Shown here: in pieces, positions 1 to 5,979 of the stretch
Layout: every line of letters starts with the position of its first letter
Position numbering within the stretch: position 1 is the first letter of the stretch
NCBI GenBank assembly: GCA_029007015.1
Contig: JAQXHB010000014.1
Location: 1 to 7,159, forward strand
Direction of reading: 5' to 3'
Origin: Bacillota bacterium
GTDB taxonomy: Bacteria; Bacillota; Clostridia; Oscillospirales; Acutalibacteraceae
Length of the DNA: 7,159 nt
Program-made: the position numbers and the translations under genes
The notes under the pieces: model-generated
What the model was told of the DNA's origin: nothing
The model's input: only the letters and a program-made list of their open reading frames with translations
The model's database searches: none

Positions 1-286
1 TATCCGCTGGGCGGGATTTGAGCCGAGCGATTTTGAACTTTTGACAACATACGAGGATATCGGATTTTGCAAGCCCAATCCCGACTATTACCGCGAGGTG
101 CTTCGACGCATGAACAGCGCACCCGAGGAGAGCATCATGATAGGCAATGATGCCGTCGAGGATACGGCCGCTCAAGCCGTCGGCATGCAGGTCTATCTGC
201 TGACCGACAACCTCATCAACAAGGACGGACGCGATATCGCTGCTTACCCCCACGGCGGCGTCGACGGCATTGAAAAGTTGCTGTGA
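1..286 (+). CDS. HAD-superfamily hydrolase, 3' part only
   Basis: This is the C-terminal part of a haloacid-dehalogenase-superfamily hydrolase, probably a small-molecule phosphatase acting in the cytoplasm. The frame is open from base 2 to the TGA at 284-286, so the gene begins before the window and about 94 residues are visible. Two HAD signatures can be read: the motif III lysine in GFCKPNPDYY, and motif IV, MIGNDAVEDTAAQ, whose GND and following acidic residue bind Mg2+ in this superfamily. The following GMQVYLLTD is the strand that usually comes after motif IV. The nucleophile motif I (DxDxT) and the cap domain lie outside the window, so the substrate cannot be guessed. A TTG at 41 is in frame but is internal, because homologous-looking sequence continues upstream of it. 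The gene is followed by a strong terminator, which makes it the last gene of its transcript. Confidence 0.85.
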   Translation, partial: IRWAGFEPSDFELLTTYEDIGFCKPNPDYYREVLRRMNSAPEESIMIGNDAVEDTAAQAVGMQVYLLTDNLINKDGRDIAAYPHGGVDGIEKLL

Positions 287-322
287 CGGCGCGGTGCAAA
301 TCGGCAATGTTGATGTGTAAGA

Positions 323-364
323 CGGCCGACCGGCCGAGATTTTTCGGTCGGTCGGCCGGTTTTT
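323..364 (+). terminator. Rho-independent terminator of the HAD gene
   Basis: A 15-bp GC-rich stem (323-337 pairing with 344-358, one G-T wobble) closes a 6-base loop and is followed after one base by five T residues (360-364). It lies 37 bases after the HAD stop codon and before the promoter of the next gene, so it separates the two transcription units. Confidence 0.9.
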
Positions 365-396
365 GCGCTTTTGAGAGAAAAGTCGGCATAATAATG

Positions 397-425
397 TTGA
401 GTTTTTGCCTCGCGTGTGATAATAT
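397..425 (+). promoter_or_regulatory. Candidate vegetative promoter for the YeiH-family gene
   Basis: TTGAGT (397-402) and TAATAT (420-425) are 17 bases apart, each matching four of six positions of the sigma-A consensus. An alternative -10, GATAAT at 418-423, has a TG at 415-416 as in extended -10 promoters. Either would start RNA about 45-50 bases before the ATG at 478 and downstream of the preceding terminator. No operator was recognised. Confidence 0.45.
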
Positions 426-477
426 TTCATCGTGCGCTGTGCGCAGTGTAAACAAATTAAAGTTGAGGAGAGAAAAT

Positions 478-1515
478 ATGCAAGCAATAAAAAAACTCGG
501 CAGGCTGGTGCCCGGGTTTGTGCTGGCGCTGGTAATTGCGGCCGTCGCCCGACTTATCGAGAGCGTCATGCCGATACATCTTATCGGCGCATCGGTCATA
601 GCCCTTTTCATAGGCATGATAATCAACGCCTTTTGGAAGCCGACGCCGCTGGTTGCCGAGGGGCTCAAATTTACATCCAAAAAGATTCTGAAATTTGCCA
701 TCATTCTGCTCGGCGCATCACTCAATATCACCATCGTACTAAATGTGGGCAAACTGTCGCTGGTGGTCATGCTTTTCACACTGCTGACCTGCTTCGGCGG
801 CGGCTACATTGTGGGTCGACTGCTCAAAATTAACTGGAAACTGTCCAACCTTATCTCTGCCGGAACGGGTATCTGCGGCGGTTCGGCCATCGCCGCCATT
901 GCGCCGGTGATAGATGCCGACGACACCGATATCGCCTATGCCATGTCGGCCACATTCCTCTTTGACATGGCGATGATAGTACTTTTCCCCATAATGGGAC
1001 ATGCCATGGGGCTGTCGGATATGGCATACGGCCTGTGGTCGGGCACAGCGGTCAATGACACCTCCAGCGTCGTAGCGGCCGGTTATGCCTTTTCAGAGGC
1101 GGCCGGTGACTTTGCTACCATGGTCAAGTTGACTCGCACACTGTCGATAATCCCGACCGTTATCGTCTTTGCCGTCATATCGGCAAGGCTTGAGCGCAAA
1201 AAGGCCGTCGCCAGCGGCAGTACAGATGCCAAGTCGGGCAAACTCAATGTGGCCAAGATTATACCGTGGTTTATACTGGGTTTCCTTGCGCTGGCGGTTA
1301 TTAACAGTTTTGGACTCATTCCGCAGGCGCTCGGCCATTCTATGAAGGATGTCAGCAAGTTTTTGATGGTGGCCGCCCTTGCGGCGATAGGTCTTAACAC
1401 AAGCATCAAGGATATGAAAAGAGCGGGCATCGCCCCCATGATTCACGGCTTCATCATATCGGCGCTGGTGGTTATCGTTGCCATTGCTGTCGAGTATTTC
1501 ATGGGCTTAGTTTAA
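478..1515 (+). CDS. YeiH/UPF0324-family putative sulfate or sulfonate exporter
   Basis: This encodes a 345-residue polytopic membrane protein of the YeiH family (Pfam PF03601 type, 'putative sulfate exporter'). Members have been proposed to export sulfate, sulfite or related anions; the transported substrate is not proven for most. The family signatures are GTGICGGSAIAA (residues 129-140), the conserved stretch GTAVNDTSSVVAAG (189-202) and AAIGLNTSI (302-310). Hydrophobic segments recur along the whole chain, for example at about 12-28, 35-52, 70-88, 93-114, 155-176, 222-236, 262-280 and 318-341, with a charged cytoplasmic-type stretch at 236-260. The length is usual for the family. The ATG at 478 was chosen because GAGGAG (465-470) lies 7 bases upstream; the longer reading from GTG at 283 would run through the terminator and promoter. 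The CysR-like LysR regulator often found beside yeiH is absent here. Confidence 0.9.
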   Translation: MQAIKKLGRLVPGFVLALVIAAVARLIESVMPIHLIGASVIALFIGMIINAFWKPTPLVAEGLKFTSKKILKFAIILLGASLNITIVLNVGKLSLVVMLFTLLTCFGGGYIVGRLLKINWKLSNLISAGTGICGGSAIAAIAPVIDADDTDIAYAMSATFLFDMAMIVLFPIMGHAMGLSDMAYGLWSGTAVNDTSSVVAAGYAFSEAAGDFATMVKLTRTLSIIPTVIVFAVISARLERKKAVASGSTDAKSGKLNVAKIIPWFILGFLALAVINSFGLIPQALGHSMKDVSKFLMVAALAAIGLNTSIKDMKRAGIAPMIHGFIISALVVIVAIAVEYFMGLV

Positions 1516-1530
1516 TGGTTTTCGCTTAAT

Positions 1531-1575
1531 AAAAACAGGTGCTATCCGTTTGTAGGATAACACCTGTTATTTTAT
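1531..1575. terminator. Bidirectional terminator between convergent genes
   Basis: A 14-bp inverted repeat (1534-1547 with 1555-1568, one C-A mismatch) closes a 7-base loop. An A-rich flank lies on the left (1529-1533) and a T-rich flank on the right (TTATTTTATTT from 1567), so the hairpin has a U-tract in either direction. It fits termination of both the exporter gene and the minus-strand S-component gene. Confidence 0.88.
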
Positions 1576-1584
1576 TTGCACTGA

Positions 1585-2112
1585 TTATTTTCTTAACAGA
1601 CGGTTATATGCCTTACGCACATTGAACTTCCAGCATAGCAGCATGCCGACGACAGCACCGACGCCCGCCTGCAGAATCTGGTAGGGTAGTTTCATAATGG
1701 CGTATTCGGGCGTGCTGTAAATGAAGGCGCGGCCGAGCGAGTAACCGACTACCATGATGACGGCGCCGACGGTAACGCCAATGCCCGAGGCCAGTACCGG
1801 ATGCTTTTTCATCACATAGTGTGAAAAAATCGAGATGACCACCGCCTGCAATCCGTGTGTGACCAGCGAAACGAACATGGGCAGGGGATAGAACAGCAAA
1901 TCCCCTATGAAAGCACCGACGCCGCCCACCAAAAATGCGGCTGCCGGGTCGAGAATGATGGCCGCGGTGCAGATGATAATGTCATTCATGTAAAGATGTC
2001 CGCCCGGAACCGGCACGCCGAAGGAACTCATCGCAATGTTCAGCGCCATGAGCACTGCGGTGGTGCACAGCCAAACGGTAGTCTTGCGTGTGGAAAATAC
2101 TTTTTCGCTCAT
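1585..2112 (-). CDS. ECF transporter S component (substrate-binding membrane subunit)
   Basis: The 175-residue membrane protein looks like the substrate-capturing S component of an energy-coupling-factor vitamin importer, which works with a shared EcfT-EcfA-EcfA' module encoded elsewhere. The first helix (about 11-31) carries two overlapping AxxxA patterns (Ala19, Ala23, Ala27); AxxxA in this helix is the S-component contact to EcfT. Next come GVPVPGGHLYMND (32-44), FLVGGVGAFIGDLL (60-73), HGLQAVV (86-92) and a final helix from about 143 to 162. About six membrane segments and the length fit the fold. It most resembles the PF07155-type S components, but the vitamin cannot be read from the sequence. 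The start is supported by AGAGAGG about 8 bases upstream. The divergent MocR-type gene suggests PLP- or B6-linked control, which is inference. No EcfA or EcfT gene is present in the window. Confidence 0.85.
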   Translation of the reverse strand: MSEKVFSTRKTTVWLCTTAVLMALNIAMSSFGVPVPGGHLYMNDIIICTAAIILDPAAAFLVGGVGAFIGDLLFYPLPMFVSLVTHGLQAVVISIFSHYVMKKHPVLASGIGVTVGAVIMVVGYSLGRAFIYSTPEYAIMKLPYQILQAGVGAVVGMLLCWKFNVRKAYNRLLRK

Positions 2113-2125
2113 AATTTAAAACCTC

Positions 2126-2141
2126 TCTTGTAATTGTCTTG
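2126..2141. repeat. Short direct repeat, possible regulator half-sites
   Basis: TCTTG occurs at 2126-2130 and again at 2137-2141, 11 bases apart, close to one helical turn, and covers the -35 of the regulator's promoter. MocR regulators often bind direct repeats near their own promoters. Five-base repeats in an AT-rich gap can arise by chance, so this is only a candidate operator. Confidence 0.25.
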
Positions 2142-2156
2142 ACGATAGTATATAAT
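2128..2156 (+). promoter_or_regulatory. Promoter of the MocR-family regulator gene
   Basis: TTGTAA (2128-2133) and a perfect TATAAT (2151-2156) are separated by 17 bases, giving a start near 2163 and a leader of about 44 bases. The -35 overlaps a short direct repeat, and the -10 overlaps the candidate -10 of the opposite-strand promoter. Confidence 0.72.
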
Positions 2157-2175
2157 AGCCGTGAGCATATAAAAA
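2147..2175 (-). promoter_or_regulatory. Candidate promoter of the ECF S-component gene
   Basis: On the minus strand TATACT (plus coordinates 2147-2152) is a good -10, with a poor TTTTTA 17 bases upstream (2170-2175). A weak -35 would fit a promoter needing an activator. The box overlaps the regulator's -10 at 2151-2152, so the two polymerases would compete for this site. Placement is tentative. Confidence 0.4.
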
Positions 2176-2206
2176 TAATCAGAATTGGAGAATTTTATAT
2201 AACCAG

Positions 2207-3301
2207 ATGAACTATGTTATCGAAAGGGCAGAGCACAGGCCCGCTTATTTGCAGTTATACATTCGGGTGCGTGACGATATTGTTAACGGAGTTTTTCCGT
2301 TCAACAGCAAACTGCCGTCCAAGAGGATGATGGCCGACGAAACGGGCGTCAGCACGGTGACGGTTGAACACGCCTATGACCTGCTTTGCGACGAGGGGTA
2401 TATCGAGCCGAGACAGCGCAGCGGTTATTTTGTGATATTCAACACCGACGACGGTTTTGCCCGCCAGTCGGGCGGCGCGTCGCCAAAGGTTCAGCCGGTC
2501 AAACAGCCGTCGAACTCACTGCCCGATTTCCCGTTTTCCACCCTCGCCAAGACCATGCGGCGGGTCATCAGCGACTACGGCGAGATGATACTTGAACGCT
2601 CACCCAATGCCGGCTGTATTGAACTGCGCGAGGCTATACGCAACTACCTGGCGCAGAGCCGCGGCATCACGGCCGAAACCGAGCAGATAATCGTCGGCTC
2701 CGGTTCGGAGTATCTTTACAGCATGATAGTTGAACTGCTGGGCAGAGAGCGGGTGTACGCAATCGAGTCGCCGTCCTACAAAAAAATCGAGATGGTCTAC
2801 CGCGCCGCCGATGTTCAGTACGAAAAACTGCCGCTCGGCCGCGACGGCGTCGAAAGCGCCGACCTGTGGGCCTGCAACGCCGATGTGCTTCACCTGACAC
2901 CCTATCGCAGTTTTCCCACCGGCGTGACGGCGACGGCCTCCAAACGGCATGAATATATGCGCTGGGCCGGCACCGCCGGCAAATATATCGTCGAGGACGA
3001 CTTTGAATCGGAATTTTCGGTATCGAAAAAGCCGGAGGAAACTCTCTTTTCGCTTTCAAGTGAGGAAAATGTCATTTATATCAACACTTTTTCAAAAACC
3101 GTCTCGCCCTCTCTCCGCGTAGGTTATATGGTTTTGCCCAAACGACTCGTGCCGCAGTTTGAGGAGAAGGTCGGATTTTATTCATGTACCGTGCCTACAT
3201 ACATCCAGTTTGTGCTGGCCGAAATGATTTCAAACGGCGACTTTGCGCGTCACATCAACCGCGTGCGCCGCAAAAAGCGCAGCGAGTTAAACGCGAAATA
3301 A
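2207..3301 (+). CDS. MocR/GntR-family PLP-dependent transcriptional regulator, C-terminally short
   Basis: A 364-residue protein with a GntR-type winged helix at about 10-78 (PAYLQLYIRVRDDIVNG, then KLPSKRMMADETGVSTVTV) joined to a fold-type-I aminotransferase-like domain from about 105. The effector domain shows SGSEYLY (164-170), ESPSY (187-191), LTPYRSFPTGVT (230-241), the PLP-aspartate region VEDDFESEF (262-270) and the Schiff-base lysine Lys297 in TFSKTVSPSLRVGY. Lys297 lies 33 residues after Asp264, as I recall for GabR (Asp279, Lys312). Two things are odd. The usual EDDY tyrosine is Phe266. The protein also ends at 364, where MocR proteins usually reach about 450-480, so the last small domain with the carboxylate-binding arginine is missing. 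The bases after the TAA do not encode it in the same frame. The ATG at 2207 is the only usual in-frame start after the stop at 2162-2164; the nearest GGAG is 16 bases away, which is weak. It probably regulates the divergent S component. Confidence 0.85.
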   Translation: MNYVIERAEHRPAYLQLYIRVRDDIVNGVFPFNSKLPSKRMMADETGVSTVTVEHAYDLLCDEGYIEPRQRSGYFVIFNTDDGFARQSGGASPKVQPVKQPSNSLPDFPFSTLAKTMRRVISDYGEMILERSPNAGCIELREAIRNYLAQSRGITAETEQIIVGSGSEYLYSMIVELLGRERVYAIESPSYKKIEMVYRAADVQYEKLPLGRDGVESADLWACNADVLHLTPYRSFPTGVTATASKRHEYMRWAGTAGKYIVEDDFESEFSVSKKPEETLFSLSSEENVIYINTFSKTVSPSLRVGYMVLPKRLVPQFEEKVGFYSCTVPTYIQFVLAEMISNGDFARHINRVRRKKRSELNAK

Positions 3302-3328
3302 TCCCCCGTTGCAAACAGAGATATTTGC

Positions 3329-3385
3329 AAAAATGAAACCGGACACCAATCGTGATACTCATTGTATCAAAATCGGTGTCCGGTT
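3329..3385 (-). terminator. Terminator of the initiator tRNA gene
   Basis: An outer 11-bp stem (3337-3347 with 3375-3385) and an inner 6-bp stem (3353-3358 with 3364-3369, 5-base loop) form a long hairpin. Read on the minus strand it begins one base after the tRNA 3' CCA and is followed by TCATTTTT, as in a Rho-independent terminator. The plus-strand side has no T-run, so it is less convincing as a terminator for the convergent regulator gene. Confidence 0.78.
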
Positions 3386-3386
3386 A

Positions 3387-3463
<77 letters not shown>

Positions 3464-3477
3464 ATATTGACACTGTT

Positions 3478-3506
3478 ATTATACACAATATATTCGCGTT
3501 TTGCAA
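3478..3506 (-). promoter_or_regulatory. Promoter of the initiator tRNA gene
   Basis: On the minus strand TTGCAA (3501-3506) and a perfect TATAAT (3478-3483) are spaced 17 bases apart. Transcription would start about 8 bases before the tRNA 5' end, a very short leader that fits a stable-RNA gene. Confidence 0.85.
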
Positions 3507-3574
3507 CTGTTTTTTAAAATTTTTATTTAATTTATAATTTATTTGCAATTTTACAATAAAAATCAACAAAAATA

Positions 3575-3583
3575 TGGTATAAT
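3575..3583 (+). promoter_or_regulatory. Extended -10 promoter of the two-component operon
   Basis: TGGTATAAT is an extended -10 element (TGn plus perfect TATAAT at 3578-3583). The region 17 bases upstream is AATAAA, so there is no proper -35, which extended -10 promoters can tolerate. It gives a leader of about 107 bases before the response-regulator ATG. A second perfect TATAAT lies at 3667-3672, without a recognisable -35, and could be an alternative start. Confidence 0.6.
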
Positions 3584-3697
3584 GTGATAAATTATAATCA
3601 GCGATACTTTACGGTTGCGCGCACAGGCCATGAGCCATCGTCAGGCCGCGTCGCTGCAACATTCAGTATAATATATTTCGGCAAAGAAGGGGTTAAG

Positions 3698-4375
3698 ATG
3701 AATCGGACAAAGACGGTCATAATTGCAGATGACGAACAAAAACTGCGCAGTATGATTGGCGACTATCTGGCGCTTTCGGGCTGGCAGTCGGTCGAGGCGG
3801 CCGACGGCGACGAAGCGGTCGATGCCGTGCGCAATCATCCCGATGCGTCGGTTGTCATCATGGATGTCATGATGCCCGGTATGGATGGGTGGGAGGCCAG
3901 CCGCCGCATACGCGAATTTTCCGACATTCCGATACTCATGCTGACCGCCCGCTCTCAGGAGTTTGATGAATTGATGGGTTTTGAGTCGGGCGTCGACGAC
4001 TATGTTACCAAGCCGTTTTCGCTCGCTGTGCTGCAAAAGCGTATTGAGGCGCTGGTACGGCGCAGCAGCGGTGAGGATGCCGCAAACAGCAAGTGTGACG
4101 GCCTGTTTATCGACGGCGACGCCTATTCCGCCTACCTTGACGGCGAGGAACTTGACTTGACCGTTAAGGAGTTTGAGATATTGCGTATGCTGTTTGAAAA
4201 CCCGGGCAGGGTGTTTACGCGCAGTCAGTTGCTCGACACCGTTTGGGGATATGATTATGACGGAGATGTGCGCACGGTCGACTCGCATGTGGCGCGCCTG
4301 CGCGTAAAACTGGGGAATTACAGCGATACTCACCTGAAAACGGTTTACGGCATTGGCTACAAATTTGAAAAATGA
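3698..4375 (+). CDS. OmpR/PhoB-family response regulator
   Basis: This 225-residue cytoplasmic transcription factor has an N-terminal receiver domain (about 5-118) and a C-terminal OmpR-type winged helix (about 133-225). The receiver has the acidic pair Asp11-Asp12, the phosphoacceptor Asp56 in IMDVMMPGMDG, Thr83 in LMLTAR, and Lys105 in VTKPF, so all catalytic residues are present. The DNA-binding half shows the family pattern LTVKEFEIL (154-162), FTRSQLLDTVWG (173-184), the recognition helix VRTVDSHVARLRVKL (191-205) and the C-terminal wing VYGIGYKF. The ATG at 3698 was chosen for its strong AAGAAGGGG ribosome-binding site 5 bases upstream and because the receiver normally begins a few residues after the start; the longer reading from 3584 adds 38 unrelated residues. 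The histidine-kinase ATG follows its stop by 16 bases, so the two are co-transcribed partners. Its target genes are not evident nearby. Confidence 0.95.
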   Translation: MNRTKTVIIADDEQKLRSMIGDYLALSGWQSVEAADGDEAVDAVRNHPDASVVIMDVMMPGMDGWEASRRIREFSDIPILMLTARSQEFDELMGFESGVDDYVTKPFSLAVLQKRIEALVRRSSGEDAANSKCDGLFIDGDAYSAYLDGEELDLTVKEFEILRMLFENPGRVFTRSQLLDTVWGYDYDGDVRTVDSHVARLRVKLGNYSDTHLKTVYGIGYKFEK

Positions 4376-4391
4376 CCTGACGGTGGACTGT

Positions 4392-5852
4392 ATGAAAGAA
4401 AAAATATGGATGAGGATGTTTGAATACATTGCACTGGTGCTTGTCGGTTTCTTGCTGGTGATATGTATTGCAAGCCTCTTCTTTTTGGACGATTTCTTTG
4501 TCTGGCGCGAAAAGACGCTGTTGGCGCGCAGTGCGGAGGGAATAGCGATGCTCGACCTGTCCGACGAGTCGACGGCCGCGGCTGTTCTGCGCCGGATAGA
4601 GGATGACAATAATGTGCAGATAAGCATATATAAGGATAACACCATAATATATTCAACACTGCGCACCAATCGTCCCGGCATGACCGGCTTTGATTTGCTC
4701 TTTGACAACGGGTATCAATTGACTGAGGAGGATGTTGAGCACTACCGCTCCGGCAAGTTTTATCAGGCGACCGACTCCAAATCCAACAAACTGTTTGTTT
4801 ATATGCTCAATTCGGGCGAGCGCACAGTCGTGCTGTCGGTACAGCAGACCCTTATCAGCAACGCGGCCCGAACAACCGGCTCGTTTACGCTTATAGTGGC
4901 CGGTGTGTGCATGGTAATCGCCCTCATCTCAAGCATAGTATTTGCGCGTAAATTCGCGCGCCCCATTACCGAGATGAACTTAATTGCAAAGGATATGTGC
5001 TCGCTCGACTTTTCAAAGCGGGTGAATGTTGATTCGGATGATGAAATCGGTCAACTCGGCAGGAGCATAAACGAACTGTCGGGCGCCCTTGACAGCGCTC
5101 TGACCGAACTGAACGAGAAAAATAAGCACCTGCAAAACGAGATTGATGCCGAGAGGCGCATGGACAGCGTGCGCAAGGGCTTTGTGGCCAGTGTATCGCA
5201 TGAATTGAAAACACCGATATCAATAATCCGCGGATATACCGAACTGCTCGAAGCGGCACCGGACAGCCGACGGGCTGACTACTGCGAGTGCATCCTCAGC
5301 GAAACCGACCGAATGCACAAACTGGTTATCAATCTGCTCGAACTGTCCAAAATCGAGAGCGGCATGAAGGCTGAGTGCAGTCGCTTTGATTTGACCACTC
5401 TGTCGGCCAATGTGATTGACTCCATGGGACGCATGCTCGAGGACAAGCACATCTCACTTGAGTATGAACTGCCCGACAGGCTGGAGGTTTTCAGCGACGA
5501 AATGTATCTGCGCCAGACACTGCAGAACTTTTTGTCCAACGCCATAAGTCATACGCCCGACGGCGGTACGGTGAGGATATATACCGAGCCGTACGGCGAC
5601 AGTATACGGCTGTGTGTTTATAACAGCGGATCCTGCGTTGATGAGGATGAAATGGAGAATGTGTGGAAGAGTTTCTACCGTGGCGACAAGTCGCGCAACC
5701 GTGATTCGGGCAGGTACGGACTGGGCCTGTCGATAGTGCGAGCGTGCATGCAGTCACTGCACTGCGACTACGGTGTGTTTAACTGCGTGGACGGTGTGTG
5801 TTTCTGGGTTGAGGTCAAGTTGACCGACGCAGAAAATCCTGCTAAAAATTAA
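4392..5852 (+). CDS. Membrane sensor histidine kinase
   Basis: A 486-residue sensor kinase paired with the preceding response regulator. In order: TM1 at about 11-31, an external sensor domain at about 32-160, TM2 at about 164-185, a HAMP linker (about 186-240) and a coiled stretch to about 258. The dimerisation domain follows, with the phosphorylated His270 in VSHELKTP. The catalytic domain has the N box around Asn379-Asn383 (NFLSNAISH), an F-box-like FYRGDKSRNR (428-437) and the G2 box YGLGLSIV (442-449). The G1 box reads NSG (411-413) in place of the more common DxG; I believe this also occurs in other Firmicute kinases, so it should not mean inactivity. The ATG at 4392 follows GGTGGA and leads straight into TM1; the TTG at 4353 would overlap the upstream gene without a ribosome-binding site. 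The sensor domain has no motif I recognise, so the stimulus is unknown. Confidence 0.94.
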   Translation: MKEKIWMRMFEYIALVLVGFLLVICIASLFFLDDFFVWREKTLLARSAEGIAMLDLSDESTAAAVLRRIEDDNNVQISIYKDNTIIYSTLRTNRPGMTGFDLLFDNGYQLTEEDVEHYRSGKFYQATDSKSNKLFVYMLNSGERTVVLSVQQTLISNAARTTGSFTLIVAGVCMVIALISSIVFARKFARPITEMNLIAKDMCSLDFSKRVNVDSDDEIGQLGRSINELSGALDSALTELNEKNKHLQNEIDAERRMDSVRKGFVASVSHELKTPISIIRGYTELLEAAPDSRRADYCECILSETDRMHKLVINLLELSKIESGMKAECSRFDLTTLSANVIDSMGRMLEDKHISLEYELPDRLEVFSDEMYLRQTLQNFLSNAISHTPDGGTVRIYTEPYGDSIRLCVYNSGSCVDEDEMENVWKSFYRGDKSRNRDSGRYGLGLSIVRACMQSLHCDYGVFNCVDGVCFWVEVKLTDAENPAKN

Positions 5853-5861
5853 ATATTTTTG

Positions 5862-5890
5862 TTGACATTTGCGATGGGATAGTGTATCAT
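5862..5890 (+). promoter_or_regulatory. Promoter of the rplU-prp-rpmA operon
   Basis: A perfect TTGACA (5862-5867) and TATCAT (5885-5890, five of six) are 17 bases apart. The -35 starts nine bases after the kinase stop codon. Transcription would begin near 5897 and include the L21 leader. Confidence 0.88.
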
Positions 5891-5896
5891 TGTATA

Positions 5897-5971
5897 GCCG
5901 CATATTACGGGCTTTTGTAAAGTGAGTATGTCTCCGCCCGTCGTAGCGAGACTTAATTAAAGGCAGGTGCC
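5897..5971 (+). ncRNA. L21 leader RNA (cis-regulatory)
   Basis: The 5' leader of rplU matches what I recall of the L21 leader element of Firmicutes, in which L21 is thought to control its own operon. CGGGC (5908-5912) can pair with GCCCG (5936-5940). A competing hairpin pairs GTCTC-GC (5930-5934, 5936-5937, with C5935 bulged) with GCGAGAC (5946-5952). Because G5936 and C5937 are used by both, the two folds compete. CTTT (5912-5915) and AAAG (5919-5922) can form a small internal hairpin. Downstream, GGCAGGTGCC (5962-5971) contains the Shine-Dalgarno AGGT as a small loop, so translation control is plausible. Ends are approximate, the 5' end being set from the promoter. Confidence 0.8.
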
Positions 5972-5979
5972 ACAAGTAA

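Noticed and set aside
283..477. Upstream GTG-initiated extension of the YeiH-family protein
   Set aside because: It would be translated through a strong terminator and the promoter region; the ATG at 478 has a good ribosome-binding site and a normal family start.
2139..2156. TTGACG next to TATAAT as a promoter
   Set aside because: The spacing is only 6 bases; TTGTAA at 2128-2133 with 17-base spacing fits the same -10.
3309..3330. Inverted repeat TTGCAAA/TTTGCAA just after the MocR stop codon
   Set aside because: A 7-bp AT-rich stem with no T-run on the plus strand; too weak to call a terminator or operator.
3630..3671. Short open frame MSHRQAASLQHSV in the response-regulator leader
   Set aside because: It is 13 codons long, has no ribosome-binding site and no recognisable peptide feature.
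3584..3697. 38-residue N-terminal extension of the response regulator
   Set aside because: The extra residues do not belong to a receiver domain, and the ATG at 3698 has a strong ribosome-binding site.
3641..4708. A 355-codon open frame on the minus strand opposite the response regulator and kinase
   Set aside because: It lies antisense to two proteins with complete catalytic motifs, has no recognisable domain or ribosome-binding site, and is explained by codon bias of the sense genes.
5843..5860. AAAAATTAAATATTTTT palindrome after the kinase gene as a terminator
   Set aside because: The stem is short and contains only A and T, so it would not be stable enough.
5928..5960. Short open frame MSPPVVARLN in the rplU leader
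   Set aside because: It overlaps the structured L21 leader and has only a poor ribosome-binding site; the RNA fold explains the sequence better.
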